64,000 nucleotides of DNA from Sipunculus nudus (Eukaryota; Annelida; Sipuncula; Golfingiida; Sipunculidae), in the NCBI GenBank assembly GCA_026874595.1, contig CM049318.1:48712456-48776455 (forward strand). Direction: 5' to 3'. The position numbers and the translations under genes are program-made. Numbering within the stretch: the stretch's first letter is position 1; the number at the start of each line of letters is the position of its first letter. The notes beneath the pieces are model-generated. The model ran no database searches, was not told the origin of the DNA, and saw only the letters and a list, made by a program, of their open reading frames with translations. Below are positions 1 to 42,125 of this stretch, piece by piece.

Positions 1-60
1 AACGCATACCCTCCTACCGAAAGCAGTAAATAAACAATATTGGGTAGATGCGTGAGACTT
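1..60 (+). repeat. End of dispersed repeat (ACGCATACCCTCCT family)
   Basis: The first 16 bases match the segment starting at 8891, which closes a longer repeat copy there. The window therefore begins inside the 3' end of a copy of this family. Related bodies lie at 8770-8920, 24590-24890 and 61885-62130. Confidence 0.6.
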
Positions 61-136
61 GGCACTTATGAATCACTCATATAGACGGATTAATATGACG
101 GAGAGGAAAATAGTACATGCACACTGAAAACCGAGG

Positions 137-416
137 ATACTCGTGGTGAGTATTCTAGAGTCATCCAGCCGTTGTGCATTCAACAAGCATCATATACTCA
201 TGCGAGTAGGATGTATACTCAACAGGAGTAGAATACTATACTCAAGATGAGTAGCTCAGCCTACTCAACTTGAGTATAAACTACTCGCAGGAGAGGAATG
301 CAAGCTCAGCCTGAGTAGGGGATGAGTATGTTCTGAGTATGTTCTGAGAAGAAATCCGTACTCGCTGTGAGTAGGTATTCATGCTCATATTGAGCGTTCA
401 TTTCTCACTGTGAGTA
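137..416. repeat. Array of ten short palindromes (TACTC-loop-GAGTA type)
   Basis: A cluster of short inverted repeats with 4-7 bp arms and 1-5 nt loops. They lie at 137-153 (ATACTC/GAGTAT), 195-208, 216-230, 239-253, 262-276 (TACTCAA-C-TTGAGTA), 282-294 (imperfect), 305-315, 359-373, 383-395 and 404-414. A lone TACTC follows near 426. Loops differ while arms are kept, so this is not a simple tandem duplication. The array lies beyond the putative poly(A) signal of the PB1-domain gene. It could be a subterminal protein-binding array of a DNA transposon; that role is inference. Confidence 0.75.
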
Positions 417-491
417 GGCAAGCTTACTCGTCTTTGACACTATTAATCTGTACAAGAAAAGAAAAAAAAACAAATTTTATGATAACCACAA

Positions 492-497
492 TTTATT
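492..497 (-). promoter_or_regulatory. Putative poly(A) signal of the PB1-domain gene
   Basis: TTTATT on the plus strand reads AATAAA on the minus strand, about 235 bases after the stop codon at 730. Position and strand fit the 3' end of the gene at 730-5383. No cDNA evidence is available. Confidence 0.4.
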
Positions 498-729
498 GTT
501 GCATAATGTAATATAAATCAACAGGGCATCTGGAAACAAGTTATAACAGCCAGAGCTTTACAAATGGCGTTTTGCAACAAGTGACCTTTCTACCACCGCA
601 TATATGCAACCTACCACCTAAGGTTGCATGTTTTTCCCGTTTGTCAACGTTGCTGTGTTTATAAACATGTTGCTGATAAACAACTCCTCAAACGTTGCAC
701 AAATGTCGCAGCCCTGTGTAAAAGGGCCT

Positions 730-3700
730 TCAGCATCTGTCCAGTTTCATTAAAATGTCCAACACTTTTTTTCGTTTCGGCTGGCCATCATCCCAGCTCA
801 TCAATGCATTGGTCACAATTTGCAGAAAATTTAAATAGTCCCCAGGGTAGTCCAAATTGAAGACGTACAGTCCGGCAATCAGCACTGCCACTGCTGATGA
901 GGCGTCCGGACATTCAGCCACGACAAGCGTGTCTAACACCACCACAAATAAGTCAGCTTTGTTGATCTGTCCAGCATACTGGATACACACGGCCTTGGTT
1001 GGTTCCATAAGTTTCTCCTCGTCTACCTGAAACAGCAACAGGGACTATTGGTTATATTTCAGCTGAGATAAGAATAAATGTATCATTCATTTAATAAAGT
1101 CAATTTAAAGCATGTCAACCACAGATTTAGGTAGAATAAGCTGTTTAACAGAATAAATGAGATAAGTAACTTGTAGTTAAGGTTAAATAGAAAACAGCAA
1201 TTCAGTTTGAAAGATAACTACTTTTTTTCAGGCTTTATTTTAAATCTCAAAATAGAGTTCTGCTCAAAAATAATATACTGTTTTTTTGTACAAAAACGTG
1301 TACATTTAGTTATTTTTCATTACCTCTTCAAACAAAGAATTCCACTTCTCTTGCACCAAACTGAAGCAACCAAGGATAATCCCGCACATCTGGCTATCTG
1401 TAAAAGGAAAGAAAAGCACATAAATAGCAGACAAAATTTGATATCTGTACGCTTTTCTTCGCGAGAAAAAATGATATCATTACCTATATTTAATATAGCA
1501 GGCTTTCACTCTACCGTCTTTTAAACACTCATTTAAAAAAAGTCCCATGAACTTCTTTTTTATACCCTTTTTTATGAACTACTTTGAGTTATTGCTTGTC
1601 GGAAATCCAGCTCCGATTTCGGCAAGCACGTTGGTCAGTCGCGGATGTCTGTCTGTCTGTTTGTTTGCCTGTTTCGGGTGTTCCCTCCCTACAGGTCGCA
1701 ATTTTGCAGCAATCACTTTCAAATTTACACAATTGATGGACAACTAAATGTTACAGGAGTCTGTTGTTTTTGGTCAATATAGGCCAAAGGTCAAGGACAA
1801 GGTCATAAAAAAACCTAACATTTTTATTTTCGTCATAACTTCGTCAATATTTGTCCTATCCTCACAAACTAAGGCTCAATTTCTTCCTCTTGATCTTCTG
1901 CATAACCTGATTAAGTCGACTTGTCTTAATCTGGTGTCACTTTGTCAGTATTTCTGTCTGTTTGTCTATGTTCTCAAGTTCGCCTGCTTGCTGGTGCTTG
2001 CATGTAAAAAAAATCTGCAAGAAATATATTGTGACCATGAAAACGTTTTAGCACACAGATTTATGTTTATTTCCTTAGCAAATAATATTGCATGGCAGAT
2101 GACTACAGGCTAAGGCTGTAAAAATATTTGCTAATCAATATTAATCTGTGAGTCCATAACAGCCAAATGGGATGCAATGACATCAATTCCAAATACATAT
2201 TTGGAACATGGCAAGAGGCAAAAGCAACTAATCTTTTGCTGATTCCTCACCTGTTATGGCCAAAAGCAGTACAACTCTTCCATGGCCGAGATGTATTAAT
2301 AATAGAGCTGGCACAAGAGGTTTGAATGACCAAAGCCTGAAAGAACCATTCTATTATGGTCATTATCATTGGAAAACAAGTGCTTAAAGCTAAAGAACAC
2401 AATTATTGTATTTGAGAATATCATCTGTACTTACAGATGTAGTGGGGATCCTTGTTGGATACAGCCAGGAGCTCTTTGACAGTCTTGTCCTGCTTCTTTT
2501 TATTTTTCAGCATCCTGACCAGCGTTTTGCCATATTCGTTGATGCCTTCCAGTATCGATTTGGTTGGATCTGTTTCTTTCATCTTTGGCCCCAACCGTTG
2601 AAATTCTTTGATTATCTGTAAAAACATTAACATTATGAATTATCTTGTATTCTATTAGTCCTTGCAAAGTTAATCTTTATTCGTGTGAGTCCCTTAGAAA
2701 TACAAAAGACCAAAGGTTTCTATGTGAGTGTACAGAAGTCAGATATGTATGTGCTTGACTGGCTATTTGATTGTTTTGTTCCCTTTGAACTTTATTTATT
2801 CTAGATTATAAGATGGCATTGTGTAACGTCTTATTGTAGAGGCTTTTGTACTACTGCCTGTTTACTAAAACGTTTATATTAAAATTTAAATTTTATCTTG
2901 TATATTATCATCCTGATAATCTTAGAACTAAACAATTATCATTAAAAGTTCATTACCCCTTCTTTTGATGACAGCCATGGATACTGCTTGAGCATACTTT
3001 CCACTCCTTCTCCTTTGCTGACCACACGGTTCCTTCTATCGCACAATGTGAGTCTCACCAGATCTTCAACCTGCATAAATATATGCCTTGACTTGCATCA
3101 TTTTTTTTCAAGTGATCCATTGGTTTCTAAGCTCACATGACAACCTGGGCAAGAGGCTGCCTAGTGAATATAGTGAAAGTTCCCGTTAATCAACTCAGAT
3201 TTAATTTATGCAGAAGATCTTAATACATGAGTTTAACATGTAAAACATAATAATTTACAATTTCTTGAGAAATACACATTGTTTTAGCTATTGTAAGGTT
3301 TGAAATTTAATCATATATAGAAGACCACATTAAAAAAGTAACTGATTAATTGAAAAAGAAAATCGTAAAACGTAATTGATTAAATGAAACAAAAAGTATT
3401 TTCATACAGAAATGCATACCTTTTCGAAATCTTGGTCTTCTTTTTTTCTCCGATATTCAAGCCTTAAAGTCTCCATATGATGTTCGAGTGACACATCATC
3501 CTCAGATGCTGGTCGCTCAGGGAGGTAGTTAGTGACCCCATATTGTTGCGGGCCACTTGGCAAGGGGACCTTTGGGGCTATCTTTCCTTTTTTCCTTGCC
3601 ACAACTTCTAGTTCATTCTGACTTTCCCTGGAGCGTCCATTCTGCCATCTTCTTATTATTTTCTTGTGCCAGAACCTCACCACATCCCCTTCTTTCACCA

Positions 3701-5383
3701 GACTTTTTCTATGAGTTTCTGGGAAAGCTTTTGATATCCCAATGGCCATGGCCATGAAGTTTTCATCGGAAGGATAGCTACAAATCCAGATGAACAAAAT
3801 TACAGTAGGAAAATAAAGATTATTCAAACTCAGCACCTTAAACCTCTCATGTGTAATTATATTTTTAGAGATAAAGACACTGTCCTAACCCTATACCTAT
3901 TTTCATCCCTGGCCTTGATTGCTTTAAAGCTCAAGACATGTACAGACCAGGTACAATTCAACAAACAGATAATTCAGTATGTTTTCTGATGAGACGAGTC
4001 ACACAATTCATGTCAAGGTGACCCTTGCATTTATATAATACAGTTCAACTTTATACATTAGAGGATATTCCAGTTTAAGGATTCCTTATACAAAAGTCTA
4101 TAATGTATATATCGGTACAATGCTTACATATCTATATAAAGAATTAATGAATTTACTAATAAAGCACATTTGTACAAGCAGTGGCTTCCAGTGTCTCCTC
4201 CTTTTTAAAAAAAACAACGCTGTATGGAAAATAAACCAATTGTTCTTATAACATTAGAGTACCAGCAAATTCATATACCTTATAATATTTTATAGTTACG
4301 AACCTAAATTTATAAAAAAAATAATGTTAAACAAATACTTACAATGCATTCTCATACTGGCTTGTAGCAGTGTGGTATACCTGAGACAACATTACTGCAC
4401 ACTCTGATGCAGTCAGGTTTGCCTCTGTCCCAACCTTTTCCCTGATATCCGCCCTCAAAGCACTCAGGGGCAGCTTGTAATCAATCGGCCAGGGAAGTCT
4501 CCTCCTCTTTTGTCCAGAAGTATGGCTGAAATATATGATGACTACAATTTATTTTCAGGTTGTGATATCTGTGACGTCTTCTTGTTTCTCCATGAATAAC
4601 ATTAACTCAATTTTCACCAAATAGTTGTCCAATATACAATGCTTATACTCCCATTTTCCAACAGGTATTGCTCAGAATTATGAAATTTGTACTCACATTT
4701 TCCAAAATGTGTTGTTCAAATATATGAAATGTTTACTCCCATTTGCCTTCAAACATATCTCAAATAAATGTAACATTTTATATAACATTTTCCCAGAATG
4801 TAAGGCTCATAATGAAATTCTTTAAATTAGCTACAAACCTTAAAGATGACTGAGACATCTCTGCTGCTGGCCTTTTTGAAGTGGCAGGACTGGTACAATT
4901 AGATGCCGCTGCGGATGAAGTTGAAGGTTCTGGAAGTGGTGGTAGGGTTGAGCCTGAAGGTATTGGCGAATTGGAAGAAAAGGGTGCAGTTGTGGCTGAC
5001 TGTGCAGTTGTGCCTGATGTAGTGGTGGAGTCTGAAGGTATCCTGGTGCCTGGTGATGTGGTGGAGTCTGATGGTATGGTCAAATCAGGTGGTGTGGTGG
5101 TGCCATCCGATGTGGAAGTGCTTTTCAAGGTATGGTCGTTTGCTGGTATGTCCTGTATGAATAATTTGTGGATTTTTGGTGGTTGCATTGTAGTCAAGGT
5201 GTCTTGATCCAGGTTCATCCAGTCATTGATACCTTCAGCTTCAAACCAATACTGGATGAGAACTTGTTTGTCTCCATTTATTCCAAATGCTTGCCTGACA
5301 CTTTCTTCCAGATGCATCAGTGAAGGACCTTGAGGAACCACTATCTTTTTGTGTATACCATATGTGCAGAAAAATCTGGCCAT
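730..5383 (-). CDS. PB1-domain, SAMD3-like protein, probably transposon-derived (7 coding exons, 583 aa)
   Basis: Coding exons in transcript order are 5383-4839, 4525-4343, 3777-3420, 3070-2957, 2615-2435, 1397-1324 and 1026-730. All junctions are GT-AG, phases agree, and the total is 1752 nt (583 codons plus stop). The start has a good context (AAAATGG), with a possible acceptor just upstream. Residues about 1-76 look like a PB1/ubiquitin-like fold (MARFFCTYG start, IQYWF core). A Ser/Thr/Pro linker with degenerate PSDST repeats follows (about 80-175). Then comes a basic segment (KRRRLPWP) and a conserved block with RFWHKKIIRRWQNGR, typical of fish and invertebrate predictions called 'sterile alpha motif domain-containing protein 3-like'. 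The remainder is helical. It lies 257 bases downstream of a transposase-like gene on the same strand, suggesting a two-protein mobile element or its domesticated derivative. Its exact role is unknown. Confidence 0.8.
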
Positions 5384-5639
5384 TTTGGTACTGCTACTGC
5401 AAAGAAGTGTAACTTGAACTTAATGTGGTTTTAATAGAAGGATATATAATATCAAAACAAACTGTAGCTATTCTTTTGTTCCGAACTAATAACATGAATG
5501 TTTACTGCCAAAGGACAGATTAACTGATTAGACCGGTTTTACCCAAATATTAGGAAATACTTCACATAAACAAAGAAAAGTTTTTTTCATATCGTAGTAA
5601 TGGGAATAACTATTGGAGAACTTTGGGAGAAGTGACAGT

Positions 5640-7960
5640 TTAGACAGATGTTTCAAAATGTACAAAATTCTTCAGGATTACAAAAGATTTGTCACTTTTT
5701 GTCTGGTATAGGCTAAGAGGGTGTGGTTCCTTCAAATTCTGAATATTCACCAGAAAGAATTCATCGATACTGCTCACCAAATATGCATGAAAATGCGAAT
5801 TATAATCTAGAGTTTTCACAGTCTGACAGTAGAGGTAGGGTTCATTGTTGATGATGATTTTTTTTTTAATCCTACCAAATGTGTAAAGGTGCCCTGTTCG
5901 GTTCAAAATGATAACAGTATCTTGAACGTATTTAATTCCTCTGTACTTTAAAGATTCAGCAGCAGATAATTCCAAATCATTTGTCAGAAGAGAGATTTCT
6001 TGTTTAACATTTCCAGGTAGTGAACAAACTACTAATGACGATTCTTTCCATGCCTGTATCTCATTCATATCAAAAAAATTTCTGGAAGCATTCAAGAGCG
6101 ACTGGTACATCTGGTGCCGGTTTGCCATAGTCTTGCTAACGTTTTTTCTGTTCTTTGAGAGTCTTTGTAATTGTTTGAAGTAACTGTGTTTCCCTTCAAG
6201 TCTCATAGTCCAGCAGTGTATCATCGGACCAAAGCGTAATGTTTGGTCAGGATAATGGACCATGTAATGAGCTTTTGGCTTGATATTTTGATCAGGAAAT
6301 TCTGTCACACATGACTGCAAGAAATCTCTGATACAGTCTCGCATTATCTCAACGTCTGCTATAGAAAGGGCTGGTGCACACATTATTTCCACAGCATCAA
6401 GAAGCATCAACAAAACTTGCCATTTAGGATCATTGACTGGAACAGCATGACCTATCATGAGAGGCAACATTCTCAAAAGACACCACATTTGTATAGCTTG
6501 CTGCTTTATTTGAATCTTACAGCTATTGCCAGAGAGTATACTTGGCTTATCAGCCTTGTCAGAACCATGGTAGGGAAAATGAATTATCCTTTCATTTATA
6601 TAGTCTAAAGAGAAGAACTTTTTTTAACACAATACTGAAGTACATTCTGAATAACATCACTAACAACCCCTTCAAAGAGATCATGGGCAATATCTTGTGG
6701 TAAACCACCAATGACATGAAACTCAGAAAGTTGATGAAGAACTGACAATTTCTTCACACCATATATTTTGGATTCCTCTGAGTTTTTCAGTATTCTTTCT
6801 ACCTGGAGATCATGACCTTCCTTTGTCCTAGGCTGAAGAAAGTTAGAATCAAAAGTAACTTGAATTTGGTCCTGTGTTGCCAAACATGATCTGCAATTTC
6901 TCAAGGTGTTAAAACTTTCAAAGAAACCTCCAATTGCATGGCTGCCCAAATTGTCTCCAAACACGGCTAAAAGTGACCCTTTAAATCTATACTGTCCATC
7001 TTGTCTATTCACAGTTATTCCCTCTTCCTCCAGAATTTTTAAATCATGGATAACAGGCTGCAGTACTTCAAAGAAACCTTCACCGTTTTTCAAATGGAGA
7101 CCCTTGCATAGCATAACAAGCTGAATACCTTTCAACTGTGACCTGTAGACAGGAGAGAGGTTACCCAAGAGCATATAAAAACCACTCATTTTATGCTGCT
7201 TAACTTTTGATCCAAGTGGATTGACAAAACTAAAATCATCATAGTAAAGAATGATTTGTAAAGCCTGAGGATCTGAGAATATTGTCTGGTCATGCATAAC
7301 ACTACCATCACATATATCTCTCAATATTCCATCTGTAGAGGAATGACCATTAATTATTTCTGAGAAAATGTCATCATGTTTCAACATGCATTTGAGAGTT
7401 TCAAGGACAGGGATATATTGACAAGTGTAAATCTTTCCGCTGGAATCTGCCGTCATTTTGAGCTCTTGAGGCACTACTGATTCAAAGTGTGATCTGGCAT
7501 AAGATTCCAGTTTTTTGACTGAGCATAGGTTATGACAGGCTGCCTCAGGGACGCAGCTGTCATCTAGGATATCAGAAAGTCCATTGATGTTACTTATATC
7601 AACACCATTGCACTGAAGTTTTTGTTTTATTTCACCAGTGATTTCCTTATGATACATTGACAAAATTTCTTGTATGTTTTTAGTAAAATCTGTAATTACT
7701 GAGGCTTGGACTGTTTTCCCTTCTCTCAGATTTAGTAATCGAAGGGCAATATTTTTTTGCCAATCAATCGGTCGGTATTCTGATTCCAGGTTAACATGGT
7801 CCATTGAATTAGTGTCATGTGTTTCTGTATCACTTATGTCATCTAATTCTTCTGTACTTTCGTTACTGAGTGTTGGAAATGCCTTGTGCTTCCACCGGGA
7901 AACATGGATCGCATGAAACCGACTATGTTTTGCCTTGATGTGACACTCATGCGACTTCGC
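5640..7960 (-). pseudogene. Transposase-like protein with a -1 shift at an A7 run
   Basis: Two minus-strand frames abut. The first is open from 7960 (first Met 7804) to a stop at 6605. The second is open from 6623 to the stop at 5640. They meet at a T7 run at 6619-6625 (A7 in the sense strand), where a single -1 shift joins them into about 721 aa. Frame 1 carries the block YYDDFSFVNPLGSK, the motif LSPVYRSQLKGIQL and a later Cys-rich CRSCLATQDQIQ. Frame 2 carries KPKAHYMVHYPD, then RFGPMIHCWTMRLEGKHSYF. These blocks are familiar from many 'uncharacterized' metazoan proteins and resemble the C-terminal part of CACTA/EnSpm-type transposases; the superfamily call is tentative. The usual N-terminal C2H2 finger region appears eroded: an in-frame TGA lies at 7963-7961 and related sequence continues in another frame. 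The break could be mutation, a sequencing error or programmed frameshifting. Confidence 0.7.
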
Positions 7961-7999
7961 TCACAAAACCAAGAGACGTAGGGTTTTAATTGATAGCCT

Positions 8000-8769
8000 G
8001 GGCTCTTCCTTCGAAAAGACGCAGACTTTTTTTTGGTTTATTTCTGGACGTGTGTGTATTATATTGTATATCACAAGAGGAACCTTTTAAACCTATATTT
8101 CCAAATTATATTTGATTCAGCTAGTTACATCTGACAACTGTTAATGTCCACCGTGTTTACATTAAAAAGATGACAGTCGGAAATGAAAGCAGAAACACTT
8201 GAAACCGTATTTAAACATGCACAGAATTAACCACAAGGGTTATTTATTTATTCATGACGGTAACTACGATAATGTTAGGGCTGTGATAACAAATCCCGTC
8301 AGTTAGCTACCAGGGGGAAGTTAACAGTTTTATCTTTCATATTAATCTTGATTTTAAGTCTTTACAATGGTATTTGTGTAGCCCCTGGTCATAGATGCAA
8401 TTGTATAATTCAAATATCGGCTGTTAAGCCGCATAGCATGGCGGTTTATGATGAAATAAAAAAATATAATTTACCATTCCCTCGACTGGTGTTTGAAAAG
8501 CGACAAAATACAATATCCACCCCTATCCACCGAACCCGCCCGAAAGAGGTCTTCAATACTCTTCATACTTTGGTGGGTGAAGTAACTGTGACGTCATAAA
8601 TACAGTTGAAAGACTATCAGTTCACTTGAGGTATTTAATTTATAAAAAACGGATGGCTCCGCACACCTGTATGGCGCATATACTGTGAATTACACCTCCC
8701 CCACCCCCCAACCCCCCAATCCCAATCCCACACACAGATAGATAAACCTCGCAGGTATGTCAGGGGATA
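8000..8769. other. Gene-free stretch upstream of the transposase-like gene
   Basis: No convincing coding exon, RNA gene or terminal inverted repeat was seen. It should contain the 5' end of the transposase-like gene, but no TATA box stood out. A C-rich run lies near 8696-8720. Confidence 0.4.
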
Positions 8770-8930
8770 CTGTAAATCAAATCGAATCATCACTGGCCCA
8801 TACCCGAAAAGCCCTGACAATTTCATGAGATTCATTTCATGATTGCGCGAGTTATGCTGTGAAAAACACACAAGCACATGAACGGGAATGAACGCATACC
8901 CTCCTAGCGGAGGCAATAAGAATATGTAAC
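8770..8930 (+). repeat. Dispersed repeat, ACGCATACCCTCCT family
   Basis: Shares a body with 24590-24890 and 61885-62130: GGCC(C)AT, a motif like CCTGACAATTTCATGAGATT, then GCG(A/T)GAGTTA and a CA-rich tail. It ends with the sequence also found at base 1. It looks like the 3' portion of a retroelement or SINE; the family was not identified. Confidence 0.6.
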
Positions 8931-10189
8931 ATTACATGACTTGGTCTGAAGACACGCCTGGTGCAGGCTGATCTACTTGAGCGACCTCTGGCGGAAATTC
9001 ACGAAATAAAAGCAACAAACATTTCAGGTTCTTAACACCCGGCTTTGCGGCATGTTATATAAGAGATTCATTTGGCCCAAGTCACACCAGTTTGGAGCAC
9101 AATAATGTTAGCATTCTTTCATGTACAATAGTCACAAAGAGGCGGGAAACAAATCCAGTCGGTGCTATGGGAACGAGGTCATCACAATGGGCAACTCTGA
9201 ATGATTCATGCTGAACATAATACCCGCCGAGTGACCAGGGGTGGGTTTTGGGGTGGGGACTCGGTTTGAGATACCCCAAGAAAGATGAAATTCTCAACCG
9301 AAGATAAATTTATATAAACAAAGTAAAAATATGAGACATTCCGTATTTCAACAACACATAAATTTAACTATTTAGAATTACTTTGATGCTCATTTCACCG
9401 GCTCAGAGCTTCATTACCCAGCTGGCCATCGGATCTCCCCCGACCGTTCTACCAACGAATTTTCCTGAGTAAGTGAACCTCCCCTCGTTCTGAAATCATT
9501 TTGCCAAGTGTGACCTGTGAAAAGTCAGTTCGCCATTGACAGTCTCGTAGTAAGGAACATTGTTGAACCAGATTGTGAGCATAACGGAAACGGGAGTCCT
9601 CGGTCATAAAAGCGCAAATCAATAAGGAAACCAGGAGAAGGCTGCATTAAACAGGATTGTCTGGTACAGGTAACTTTATTTTGACCTGGAATTATTCTTA
9701 TGTGTCGTATTATATATGTGTCGTCTGATGAATAGACACCGATATAAGCAAAATGCATATGCATGTATGTGTCGCTGAAATGGTACTACAGTCTTTGTCA
9801 AACACAAGGAAAACCAATCTAATGTTAAAAGTTTAGTATTCCACGTACTCTTAAAATCAAACAGTGTTTTGGAGCCCCTTGAGCTCTACGTGTAGGCTGG
9901 TTCACTGCTTTTTTCTCTCCTTTCTTTCTCGGAGATACTTGTAAGGGAACATTTTACATGTAAATCCTGCTTCACAAGACTACAAGACTTCACACAAACA
10001 TTGCAGTAACCTGGCTGCTGGTAGGCTACTATGTTTAGATAGAAGAATCAGTAAATTTGATAGTGCTATGTTAATGTAGAATTAAGATGAAGAGTTAGAA
10101 AAGTAAGAACATGTTAAATGTGAATGTTAAAATAACTAAGAAAAAACACTGAGTTCCCCTGGTTCTGGCACATTCCGGTTGCAGCGAAA
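8931..10189. other. Gene-free stretch
   Basis: I see no supported gene here. Short open frames lack domain signatures and plausible splice context. Confidence 0.4.
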
Positions 10190-11090
10190 GCATTTTTACC
10201 TCGGCTGACTGCAGGTCATCTGAGCTATAGCGGTCACCCTTTGTACGGGGGTCGTCTGGTTGTCCGGCACACAGGGCAAACATCGTAACCGTTGAACCTA
10301 GGAACTTCTAACTTTACATCCAGGAAGGGCCTAGGCAAATTTCCTAAAAAAATTGAAATTAGGTCATGATGGCCTATCTTTTGTGACCACCTGGTCGAAA
10401 AAATTATTTTGAGCATCAAAACAGCCAGACGGGGCACAAATTGTATCCTTTTGGCCTGTAATCCTCTAATGTAACATTCAGGGAGGTCCTATGCAAATGT
10501 CCTTGGAAACCTGAAATTCGGTCATGGTGACCCATATTCTGCGACCTTTAGGGAAAAATGTCATATATAGGCATCTTGAATGTCAGATGGGCACACATTG
10601 GATCTGTTAAGCCCAGAATTTTCTAACACAATACCCATTGAGGTTCTAGGCAAATGTCCTTGGAAACCTGAAATTAGGTTATGGTGACCCATCTTTTGCG
10701 ACCTGTGGGCCGCAAACATGATTTTGGGCACCAAGACAGGCGGGCACAAATTGTATCCATTAGGTCTAGAATCTTCTAACATAACACCCAGGCAGGTCCT
10801 AGGCAACTGTCCTTGAAAACATGAAATAAGGTCACTCTGACCCATATTCTGCGACATATAGGAAAACAATGTCAGATGGGCACAAATATTATCCATTGGG
10901 AATAGAATCTTCTAAAATAACATCCAGGGAGGTCTTAGGCAATTCTCTTGGGTAACCTGAAATTATGTCATGGTACAGGGTACAACTTGTATCTACATGT
11001 ATTTTCTTTGGAACCTTCTATTGTAAAATCCAGGGAGGTCCTTGGCAAGTCTCCTTTCAGTCTGAAATAACGTCAATTAAATCTAGCTGA
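10190..11090 (+). repeat. Dispersed repeat, GCTGACT/CTGAGCT hairpin family (R2)
   Basis: It starts with the degenerate hairpin CGGCTGACTGCAGGTCATCTGAG. Diverged units of about 155 bp follow, each with an ACAAATTGTATCC-like box, then ATCTTCTAAC, CAGGGAGGTCCTAGGCAAAT, and CTGAAATTAGGTCATGGTGACC. Other copies lie at 12010-12665, 18121-20865, 27440-27700, 28465-30000, 37505-38935 and 39482-40865. Tandem cores inside a dispersed element recall mollusc Helentron-derived (HINE-like) elements; that link is inference. Confidence 0.75.
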
Positions 11091-12009
11091 TAAACCCGGT
11101 ATACCGGGCTTTTTACCGGGGTTTGGGAGATATATTGTCTGAGATATTGAATGTTGGCTAATTTTTTATTATTAAAGTTAAAAGAAAATTTAGATTTTTA
11201 GTGGGATACTCTCGGAATACGATATGTACAAATATTTTTTTACTGTTATTTTGTGGCGCTGTGCTCGTTGTAAAAATCATACCCCAGTATGTTTACCTTG
11301 AAGTGATGGTTAACATTGCGAACCGGAATGAGACGCGGAGGCATACAGTGTTTTGTTGATATTTGACTGGTTTCTATCGTTGGAAGTATAAAGAATAGGT
11401 TGATGTGAGGAACACATGAAAGATTAATTAAATGTACGTTGCAAGGAAACTGTTCCTGGAGAAGGAAACAGAAATACGCATACATCGTAAGTAACAGAAG
11501 CGGACCCAGCGGGAATCCATGCACTGGGTCCGTATCCCATTTTCAGCCACCGCAACCTTTTTTTTCATCGCATCAGACAAATTTTGAGGCCTGAAAACCC
11601 CGCCACCACCCAACCCCACCCTACCCAAGCCCTGTTTCATAAAGCGACAAACATGTTTTTCTCTTTTACTGACCACGCACGTGTGTCAAATCCCTCATTG
11701 AAAGCAAGCGTTATTCGTATGAATAATAGTCCTTAGTGTTAGAGGTTAAGTGACCACGATGCACGCATTCCGGTGACTGCCGAAGGCAGTTCGGCTGTGC
11801 TCGGTAAAAAAACGGGAAAATCACTCAAAATTATATTTATATTAAAAATACTTTATTTTCATGTCGCCTATTTCACTGCGAGGATAATAACCTTTAAAAT
11901 GATGTATGGAACAATTTTGTACACAACGCGGTTTTACAGAACATTGCGCACAAACGTGAACCGAATTCCTTTTATAAGTATTAGATAGATGTCAATAAAG
12001 TCATATCCT

Positions 12010-12665
12010 TAATCCATAAAATCTTTTAACACAAGATCCGGCGAGATCTTGGCAAATTCCACTGAAAACCTGCACGTTAGAGGCCCCCCTAAACAAATTT
12101 TTTTAACCACCTTGAACGTCAAATGGGTACACATTGTATGCATTAGGCCTTGGTCTTGGGTAAATGTACTTTGAAATTTGAAATTAGTTCATGGTGACCT
12201 ACATTCTACAAGCTACTGGCCAGAAGCATGATTTTAAACAGTCAGACAAGACACACGTTGTATCCGTTAACTCCAGACTCTTCGAACATATTATCCAGGG
12301 AGGTCCTAGGCAAATCTACTTGGAAACCTGAATTTTTTTTTTCATGTTGACCTATAGTTCGCGTACTATGGACCAGAAACATGATTTTGAGTACCCCGAC
12401 AGACCAGTTATATATTGTATACATTTTCTCTGGAAACTTCTATTGTAAAATCAAGGAGGGTCCTTGGCAAGTCTCCTTTGAATACTGAAATTAGGTCGGT
12501 TAATTCATATAATACACGTTAAAAAACTAATATGAATAAAAACCGCTTTACAACATAATATTAGCCATAGGCTGTTCTTACAGACGATATATAACATTAA
12601 TAAAATAAATGAGCACCCAGTCAAATTCAGCTGAGCATCATGGCCCTTGGGACACTTGTTCTAAA
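12010..12665 (+). repeat. R2-family repeat with intact 3' end
   Basis: Units of the same type as at 10190-11090. The copy ends with TTCAGCTGAGCATCATGGCC and CACTTGTT, the same end seen near 20865, 29995 and 38935. It may be the distal part of the 10190 copy, split by about 900 unrelated bases. Confidence 0.65.
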
Positions 12666-12933
12666 AAAGTCAACAGCTGTTTTCAATACTTAGCTCTCTG
12701 ACATATTTTAGTGTGTTCTAGTCTCTCGGTATTCTGGAGGGGGGGGGGGGGTGGTGCAAAATAATGTGCATCAATATTTGAGTGAGGAACATGAAAGGTA
12801 TACAAAAGACTGTGCCTAGGAGTTTTTATTAAAATTAAATAATGAGTTCGATGTTGTTAGTGTCGAATATTTTCCAAGCACCATCCTTGGACTTCTTGCT
12901 ATTCTGTTTTTTTATGAAAGGACCGTAACCGTC

Positions 12934-42125
<29,192 letters not shown>

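Noticed and set aside
1547-2113. Plus-strand open frames of 66 and 121 aa
   Set aside because: AT-rich intronic sequence of the minus-strand PB1 gene, with no domain signal.
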